Part shown: positions 1 to 8,000 of the stretch, in pieces
Numbering within the stretch: the first letter of the stretch is position 1
How the letters are laid out: each line of letters opens with the position of its first letter
Assembly (NCBI GenBank): GCA_948857205.1
Contig: CAQPRV010000048.1
Location: 1 to 15,286, forward strand
Source: an uncultured Clostridia bacterium
GTDB lineage: Bacteria > Bacillota > Clostridia > TANB77 > CAG-508
DNA length: 15,286 nt
Direction: 5' to 3'
Program-made: the position numbers and the translations under genes
Notes under the pieces: generated by a model
What the model was told of the DNA's origin: nothing
The model's input: the letters and a program-made list of their open reading frames with translations, nothing else
Database searches by the model: none

Positions 1-866
1 TAAGAGTTGATCATTCCCCATATAGTCTCTTTTTATTATCATAAATGTTGCACTTGTATCTGTTTTTGAATAACTTCCTCTTTTTTCTCCACATATTTCT
101 ATATGTTTTGCATATCTTTCTAATTTTTTTTTATATTCTTTCAATTCTTCATATTTTCTTTGATATGGCGTTTTTCTTTTTCCTTTTCCATATACAAATG
201 TACTTTCATCAATATTTAATTGTTTTTTATATTCTTTTAATAATTTTTCGATATATTTTATTGCATATTCTGTACGTGTTTCGAATTTTATTCCTAAAAG
301 ACTTAAATCTTCGTTATTCATTTTCTCTATTATTTCTGTTACTTTTAAAAATGTTTTATCTCTATTTTTTATACAAGATTTTTTCCATACCCATGTATAT
401 TGTTTGCATTTGCTTCTATTTTTGTTCCATCTATATATGTATGATTAAGATCTACATTATCTTTTTCAAAAATAACTTTATTAATTGCTATAAAAATATT
501 TTCAATTGAATCTGTTAAATCATCTCTAATAAAATTTCCTATCGTTGCAAATGTTGGTGCTTTCATATCATCTAAAATCCACATATATCTTATATCTATT
601 TTACATGATTTTTCTATTCCTCTTAATGATAAATATCCATTTTCCATAAATGAAAATAATATAATTTTAAGCAAATTTGTACGATTATATCTTGGGCGAC
701 CTGTTTTGCAACCTTTCTTTGCAAAATATGAATTTAAGTCAATACAATCTACAATTTCACAAAAACTATATACTGGATCAGAAATTTCTATAATTTTTTC
801 AATTTCTAGTGGTAATTTTAATTGTTTTGGTTTATAATAATTATTGGTATGATTTAAGTTTTTCAT
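1..866 (-). pseudogene. IS1182-family transposase, frameshifted and cut by the window edge
   Basis: This is a DDE-type transposase that would catalyse insertion-sequence movement. The first part (866 down to about 401) has a DUF772-like N-terminal region (GRPRYNRTNLLKIILFSF, then IEKSCKIDIRYMWILDDMK) and the YIDGTKIEANAN motif carrying the first catalytic Asp. At about 399-401 one base is missing. The N-terminal frame stops 14 codons later. Moving to the next frame restores the expected family sequence (YTWVWKK, then GKGKRKTPYQRKYEELK, then YSKTDTSATFMIIKRD) in an open frame to base 1. The net -1 shift is either a true inactivating mutation or a sequencing error in an A-rich stretch. No Shine-Dalgarno precedes the ATG at 864-866. 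An extended -10 promoter sits only 6 bases upstream, suggesting a leaderless mRNA. The C-terminal catalytic residues are outside the window. Confidence 0.85.
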
Positions 867-872
867 ATAATA

Positions 873-878
873 ATTATA
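873..878 (-). promoter_or_regulatory. Extended -10 promoter of the transposase
   Basis: On the minus strand TGGTATAAT reads as an extended -10 element (TGn-TATAAT), with only a weak -35 match (TTAAAA) 17 bases upstream. Six bases separate it from the transposase ATG, so transcription would start at or next to the start codon. It lies within the small inverted repeat region of the IS end. Confidence 0.5.
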
Positions 879-927
879 CCATAAACGCCTTAATTTTTAA
901 TAATTATGGCGTTTTTTAAAACAAAAG

Positions 928-954
928 ATGAGTGAAAATATTTCACTCATTTTT
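928..954 (+). terminator. Perfect 10-bp hairpin with T-run at the IS end
   Basis: ATGAGTGAAA (928-937) pairs perfectly with TTTCACTCAT (941-950) over a 3-base loop and is followed by TTTTCGTTT. On the other strand the hairpin is followed by CTTTTGTTTT, so it could stop transcription both ways. No + strand gene precedes it. The likely role is to block outside transcription from entering the transposase gene, as seen in many insertion sequences. That role is inferred. Confidence 0.55.
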
Positions 955-1034
955 CGTTTGGACTTTTTTTACAACCCCCTTTTTAATCTAAAAAAAATTA
1001 TACATTTTTTTATTTATTATAGAATAAAATATTA

Positions 1035-1850
1035 ATGGTGAATATAGTGAAAATTTTATTTTTAAAGAAAAAACATATATATTACTTTTTGTTTTTATTG
1101 ATAATAATTATATTATTTAGCTTTATATTTTACAAACCAATTTCTTTTGCCTTTGAATTAACAACAAATAGTAATATAAATGATAATTTTAAAGAAAAAA
1201 TAGCTTCTCTTGATAAAGGAACAGAAAAAATAGCTTATCTAACCTTTGATGATGGGCCTACAAAAAAAGCAACACCTAAAATACTTGATATTTTAAAAGA
1301 AAAAAATATCAAGGCAACCTTTTTCGTTATAGGCAAATATGTAAAAAATCATCCAGATATTATTAAACGTGAATATGAGGAAGGTCATTATATTGCTAAC
1401 CATGGATATGATCATAATAATGCCAAATTGTATGCTAGTCCAGAAAGCTTTATAAATGAAATTAAGAGTACAGATTTAGAAATTGGAAAAGCTATTGGTA
1501 TCGATAATTATTGTTCTCATATTTTTAGATTTCCAAATGGTTATATGTCTCCTAATAATAAAGTAAAGAAAAAAGAAGCTTTAAAACTTCTTTATGACAT
1601 GGATTATACTTTTATAGATTGGAATTGTTTGAATAATGATTCAATAAGAAAATACACTAAAAGCCAATTATTAAATAATCTAAAAAAATCTTCTAAAAAT
1701 AAAGGTACTCTTATTGTTTTAATGCATGATACTACAGATGTAAATGATTCTTCTTCTATTTTAAAAGAATCTATCTCTTATTTACAATCACAAGGATATG
1801 AATTTAGAAACTTTTATGATTTAGTTGCCAATAGGGACGGAGAATTTTGA
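1035..1850 (+). CDS. Membrane-anchored polysaccharide deacetylase (NodB / CE4 family)
   Basis: This is a metal-dependent de-N-acetylase of the carbohydrate esterase 4 family. It probably removes acetyl groups from peptidoglycan or another N-acetylated surface glycan outside the membrane. Residues 15-40 form one hydrophobic anchor, and the NodB domain spans about 64-262. All five family motifs are visible: TFDDGP (70-75, catalytic base and metal Asp), HGYDH (123-127, metal His residues), RFPNG (165-169), DW (195-196) and MHD (230-232). It therefore looks catalytically intact. The start is weakly supported because there is no clear Shine-Dalgarno, and GTG codons at 1038 and 1050 are alternatives that keep the anchor. 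The last seven residues (ANRDGEF) and the TGA stop are encoded by the left arm of the adjacent inverted repeat, after the conserved domain end (YEFRNFYDLV). It converges with the glucan synthase gene. The exact substrate cannot be assigned. Confidence 0.9.
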   Translation: MVNIVKILFLKKKHIYYFLFLLIIIILFSFIFYKPISFAFELTTNSNINDNFKEKIASLDKGTEKIAYLTFDDGPTKKATPKILDILKEKNIKATFFVIGKYVKNHPDIIKREYEEGHYIANHGYDHNNAKLYASPESFINEIKSTDLEIGKAIGIDNYCSHIFRFPNGYMSPNNKVKKKEALKLLYDMDYTFIDWNCLNNDSIRKYTKSQLLNNLKKSSKNKGTLIVLMHDTTDVNDSSSILKESISYLQSQGYEFRNFYDLVANRDGEF

Positions 1851-2006
1851 CAATTGCCGTTGGATGCCACTGGGGACGGAGAATTTTGGCAATATTTTAT
1901 TTATTATATGGTAATTTTAATATTTTTTGAAAAATAATATTGCCAAAATTCTCCGTCCCCAGTGGCATCCAACGGCAATTGTCAAAATTCTCCGTCCCCA
2001 GTGGCA
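1826..2006. repeat. Large REP/MITE-like inverted repeat with GGGGACGG-cored units
   Basis: Two 71-base arms (1826-1896 and 1936-2006) are reverse complements at 69 of 71 positions, around a 39-base AT-rich centre. Each arm holds two direct copies of a 29-base unit, starting TGCCACTGGGGACGG and ending CAAT, repeated with a 39-base period: 1826-1854 and 1865-1893 on one side, 1939-1967 and 1978-2006 on the other. Each unit is itself a small imperfect hairpin (TGCCA with TGGCA or TGACA). The units are much richer in G and C than the surroundings. Repeats with a GGGGACGG core are, from memory, common in Firmicutes and often near IS200-like (RAYT) transposases, so this is probably a non-autonomous element mobilised in trans. 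Transcribed either way it would fold into a very long hairpin and could act as a two-way terminator. Confidence 0.9.
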
Positions 2007-5000
2007 CTACATAAATACTTCTATTTTACTAATTTGTCCATTTCCTTCCAATGGTATTTTTATTTCTTCTTCTAATTCTTTCTGATTGTCAGCTATTAAC
2101 TCTAAACCATTTACTAATACTTTTTCTACACCTGTATTTTTACCCTTTGGATTTTTAATAAATATATTATAAACACTATCCTTCCATTTATATTGAATTT
2201 GATACTCTTTCCAATCTCTTGGGATACATGGTTTAAATACAAGATTTCCTTTTTCTACTCTCAAACCTAAAATATTTTCTATTCCAACTTTATAATACCA
2301 ACTACTTGAACCAGTATACCAAGTCCAACCACCTCTACCTGACAAATTTCCTACTCCATAAATATCAGCAGGAATTACATATGGTTCTACTTTATACTTA
2401 TTACATGCATCTTTTGTTCTACTATGCTCAATTGGATTTATCATTTTAAACAGTTCTAACGCCTTATCTCCAAAGCCTAGTACACTCTCAGCAAAAACTA
2501 CCCATATTGCTGCATGTGTATATTGTCCACCATTTTCTCTTACACCTGGCATATAAGCTTTAATATATCCTGGCTCTAATTTACTTTTGTCAAAAGGTGG
2601 ATCTAATAATTTTATAATTCCATTTTCTCTATCTATTAAGTGATTTTCTAAGCTTTCCATTGATATATATTTTTTATCATTATCTCCTGCCTTTGAAATT
2701 ATACTCCAACTTTGTGCGATGCTATCAATTCTACATTCTTCATTTTCCATACTTCCTAAAGTATCTCCATCGTCTGTAAAGGCTCTTTTATACCATCTTC
2801 CATCCCAACCAACTGAATTAAGTGTCTTTTTTAAACCAACTTTTATTTTTTCATATTTTTCTACTAATTCTAAATCTCCTTTTTCTTCTATTATAGGGAT
2901 AAATCTATCTAATATATTATACAAGAAAAATCCAAGCCATATACTTTCACCTTTTCCTTTACTTCCTACATTACTTAAGCCATCATTCCAATCTCCTGTA
3001 CCAATTTTAGGTAGACCATGTTCTCCAAAGTCAAGTGTCTTTTCTATAGCTTTTATGCAGTGTTTATAAATACTTTCTTTTTCTTCTGTAAATTCAAATT
3101 TATTGTATCTTTCTGCTTCATTTTCTGCTAATACTTCGCCTTTAACATATGGTGTTTCTATATCTAATATACTTTTATCTCCCGTAAATTCTATATATTC
3201 CATAGTTACATATATCATCCATAATAAATCATCAGATATTCTAGTTCTTATACCTCTTCCCGTATCTGGATGCCACCAATGTTGCACATCTCCTTCCATA
3301 AATTGATGCTTACTATGAATTAAAACTTGTTTTCTTAGAATCTTTGGATCAATATATTTTAAACCTATTGTATCTTGCAATTGGTCTCTAAAACCAAAGG
3401 CACCACCTGATTGATATAATCCGCTTCTTCCTAAAAGTCTACTACATATTGTTTGATATGGTACCCACCCATTTAACAATATATTTACAGATTCTAATGG
3501 AGTATATACCTGTACTCTTCCCAATAATTCTCTCCAAAAGCTTTTAACCTTATCTAATTCTTGTTTACAATTTAACACTTTTTGATACTTATAAGCTATA
3601 TTTTTACAATCAATTTGTTCTTCATCTGCTCCTAAAATTAAAGATATTTCTTTTTCTTGGAAATTTTCTAATTCTATTTCTATTTCATATGCAATACATG
3701 GCTTTTTACCTAAAGTATTTTCATTATTTAGCTTTAACTTTTTTAATCCATCTGGATTATTTATCCCACCTGTACCTAAAAAGAAATTTTTATCCCCAGT
3801 ATAAGAAATAATATTTTCACTAGATGACACATATATATTTGTGTTTTCAAAATCATCCTTATACAGATTTTTTGCAAAAATCATATTATTATTTTTATCA
3901 AAATTAACCTTAATATATCCATTTGTTTTTATTTCATCTTCTCCTAAAACAGGTTTTATATAATAATATAATTTAATTTTCTTTTTAGTTGGTGTAGTAT
4001 TTTTTAATCTTAATATATTTATTTTACAACTATCTTCTTTTGGAACAAATACCTCTAATTCTTGCTCAATACCATCACTTTTATGAAGATATTTTGCATA
4101 ACCAAATCCATATTTAACATTATAATTTTTATTATCAGGTTTTGGGTTTAGACCCAATGACCATGTTTTACTTGTTTCTATATCTTTTAGATAAATAATT
4201 TCTGTTGGTATATCATAACTTGCATTATTTTCCCAACTAGATACCCTATTTAGTCTACTATTTCTAAACCAGCTATATCCTCCCATATTTTCTGTAACTA
4301 TTGTTCCAAACTTTTTATTTGCCATAATATGACTCCATACTGTTGGTAATCTATTTTCTTTAGAGACTTTAAGCCAATATTCTTTTCCATCTTCTGAAAA
4401 GCCACCATATTCATTATAATATTTTATAGATTTATTATTTTGTAATATATCAATATCATCTTCTTGTTTTTCTATAAAAACTGTTTTATCATTTTCATTT
4501 CCTATTTCTTTGTAATTTTCTAAATAATCATCTTCTTGCTCTTTTAAACTATTTTTTATTCCACCTTTATTACTATCAATACAAATCGTAGAAATTAATT
4601 CTAACAATTTTAGATCTTCTTTACTTACTTCTTCTTTTGATAATATAAATATTCCACCTTTTATATTTTTCAAATAGCCCATTTGCCTATTTAAAATAGT
4701 ATCCTCAATTTCTTCTTTTACATAATTTTCATAACTATACTTTTCTTCATCTAAGATAACTACTTCTGTTTGGATATTTTTACTTCTAAAAAATTCATGT
4801 GCTTTTAAAACTTCACTAATTACATATTTATCATTTGAATCTTTAATTTTAACTAAAATAATCGGTAAGTCTCCAGATATTCCATATTTCCAAAGTTCCT
4901 CTTGTTTATAATTTCTTTCAGGTATATTTTTAATTAATCTAGATTTAGTTGGATTATCAAAAATTATATAAGATAACATTTTTTGATATATCTCTATATC

Positions 5001-8000
5001 TTTACCTTTTATTTCTAGATATCTACTTTCCGTTTCTACTCTTGCTTTTGCTACTTCAAACTCTGTTTTAACATTTTCTGATGATTTATATTTTTCTAGA
5101 TTTTCTTTTACAACTTCCTCCTTATTTCCAACTGAAATAATCAAATCTATATTTACTTCTTCTTGTGGTTTTATTTTTATTGTTTTCCTTAAGGCAACAA
5201 TAGGTTCTGTAACTAATCCTATTGCTTTTGAAAGTGGATTTGAATTTTGCACCATTTGTGGTATTCCTAAATTTCCTCTTCCAATAAACTTTTCTTCATT
5301 AATTTCATATTCAAAATCCCCAATTGTTTCACTATTTGTGGATAACGTTGTTGCTAAATATATTTCTTCTTGGTTTAGCTCTCTTCTCTTTCTTTTTACT
5401 ATTAAACTATTTGTTTTTTCATCATATTTCGTTATTAAAAATAAGTTATTAAAAGCTGGATGTGCATAATCTTGTTCTTTTTTTGATAACACTGGTTCAA
5501 AATATGAAGTTAATTCAATAATTTCTTCTTCGTTTCCATTATTCTTTAAATTCACCCTTCTTAACTCTACTGGCTCATTTGATGCAACTACTACATTAAT
5601 CTTTGATTTTATATTTCCATTTACTATTTCTTGTTCTATTTTATCTGGCATAAAACTTATTTGATAATTTTCTTTATTTTCATTATGTGGATAATTAGTA
5701 CTCCAAATTGATTTATTTTTTATATTTTTAAAAGTAAAAAATATTCCTTGTGAATAATCATCTGTTGGTTTAAATCTATTTACATATATATCTTTATATT
5801 TACTAACTCCTTGGCCTTTTTGATTTATTGCTACTGTATAATTTTCATTAGAAATAACATTTGCAATTGTTAACTTTTCATTTATTTTATTATAAGTATT
5901 TTGAATATAATCTTCATAATCCTTATATTTCAATTTTTCCACCTTCTCCTTCTTGTCCTTAGTTGTTATAAAAGTTTCTGGAATTGTTTCTTGCAATAAA
6001 ATACTAACTGCCTCTATTTCTGGATTTTGTATAAATCTTTTTTGCAATATATTTTGATTTATTAAGTTATTAATTGATAGTAAAATTAGACCTTGATGAT
6101 GTGCCATATAAGTTTTTACAACACTAAATTTTTTTCCTTTTCCAACTCTTTCTGGTGTATAATCAATTGCTTCATAAAAACCATACTTTCCATACATTCC
6201 TAGTTGCTCTAATCTTTTTAAATTTTCTATTTCTTGTTTTGGTACATCTGAAATTGCAAGTATACTTCCATAACTTGAAACAACGAGTTCATCTGCCAAA
6301 CCTCTTTTTAATCCTAGCCATGGTATACCAAAAGCTTTATATTGATAATTAGAATGAAAATCTTTTAAATTAAAAGCAGCTTCAGAAATTCCCCATGGTA
6401 TATTTAGTCTTTTAGCGTATTCCATTTGGCTCATTATTAAAAATTTAGAAGATTCGTCTAAAAGACTTCCTTCATATTTTGGTATATTTAGATTTGGCAT
6501 TAAATATTCGAAAGCAGTTCCTGACCATGATATAAGCCCTTTATATTTTCCTAAAATAGTTAAAGTTCTGCTCAGGTAGTTCCAATGTTTTGCTGGGACA
6601 TCTTTTTTGGCTATTGCTACCAAACTTGCTTGCCTTGCTTCTGATGCTAATAAATCATAATAAGAATCTGTTAAAGAGTTTTCTTCTATATTAAATCCTA
6701 TTGAGAAAATTTGTTGCTCTTTACTATATAAAACAGAAAAATCACAAGACTTAATCATATTATCAATTATATTTACCAAATTTTTTAAATTTTCTTTATC
6801 AACTTCTGTGTCCTCTTTATTTTGATAATCAATTAAATTTTGTAAAAAAGTTTTTGTTACATAAAGATATCCTATAAAGTTTCCACTATCAACTGTCGAT
6901 ACATATCTAGGTTTTAAAGGTTCTTTTGTGTCTATATTATACCAGTTATATAAATGACCATTCCATTTTTGTAAACTTTCTATTGATAAAATAACTTTAT
7001 CTAATAAATATAAGGCCTTTTTTAAATCTATATATAATAAGTCATACGCTGAAATTATTGCTAAAAGTGATAACCCTAAATTTGTAGAAGAAGTTCTTTT
7101 TACTATCTTTTCTTTTCTGTCTCCTTGATAATTGTCAGGTATTAAATAATTATTTTCCTCTTTTAAATAGGTATCAAAATAATCCCATGTTTTTCTTCCA
7201 ATATCAATTACATATTGTTTTTCCTCTTTATTTAATAAATTAATAGATTGTTTTTTATTCTCCTCTTTACTTACATACCACATTAATAAAGGCGTTAAAA
7301 ACCATAAAATACCAATTATTAATCCTAAATATCCATTAAGCATTAAAGATATTCCAATTATTATTACAGCAACAAATACATTAAAAGACATTTGATTAAA
7401 ATAAGAAACTAAGTCAGATTTTGCTTGCTTTTCAGCTTCTTCTGAAGTTGTCCATTCTAGTAAGTTTCTATGAGATACCTTAACTCTATATAAGGTTTTA
7501 ATAATTGCTTTTGCAGAGGTATATGCTTTATATGGTAAATTTCCTAAAGTTAATATACCTCTTAAAACTGCTCCTTTTATTCCAGAAATTTTTGGAGTAA
7601 AAGTTTTTTGTTTTTGTTCACCCTCTTTTTTAAATATTAATATATTTAAAATTTCTAATAAGAAGGGAAAAATAGCAATTACTAGCAAAATTAATATTAT
7701 TGATAAAATTCCTTTTTGATACATCATCCCTATTATTCCACAATATAACATTGCGATAATTAAACTAACTTCAAATAAGCTTCTTCTTAAATTATCAAAA
7801 ATCTTATATTTTGAGAGCAAATTAAGTGGACTTCTGCTACCTAGCCAGCTTGTAATTTGCCAATCTCCTCTTATCCACCTTGAAAGTCTATTCATAAAGC
7901 TATTATATTTAGTTGGATATCCATCCATAACTAAAATATCTGATGCTAAACCACATCTTAAATAACAACCTTCCAATAAATCATGGCTTAATACTGTATT

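Larger units (their letters stand above)
1..978 (-). mobile_element. Partial IS1182-type insertion sequence, upstream end
   Basis: This is one end of an insertion sequence, defined by the IS1182-like transposase it carries. The other end lies outside the window. Outside the gene there is a 7-bp inverted repeat (883-889 with 908-914), then a perfect 10-bp hairpin (928-937 with 941-950). Next comes the string GGGGTTGTAAAAAAAGTCC on the minus strand, ending near 978. I take that as the probable terminal inverted repeat because similar TGTAAAAA-type ends are common in such elements, but without the other end or a target duplication the boundary is a guess. Confidence is high for an IS being present and low for the exact edge. 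Confidence 0.65.

Noticed and set aside
45..509. 154-codon + strand reading frame within the IS region
   Set aside because: It is antisense to the transposase, which has clear family motifs in both of its frames, and it shows only low-complexity hydrophobic sequence.
980..1034. Promoter for the deacetylase
   Set aside because: Several TATAAT-like strings occur in this AT-rich stretch, but none has a convincing -35 partner at 16-18 bases, so none was annotated.
1826..2006. CRISPR-like array reading of the 29-base units
   Set aside because: There are only four units, in two opposed pairs with the same intervening sequence; no unique spacers and no cas genes are present.
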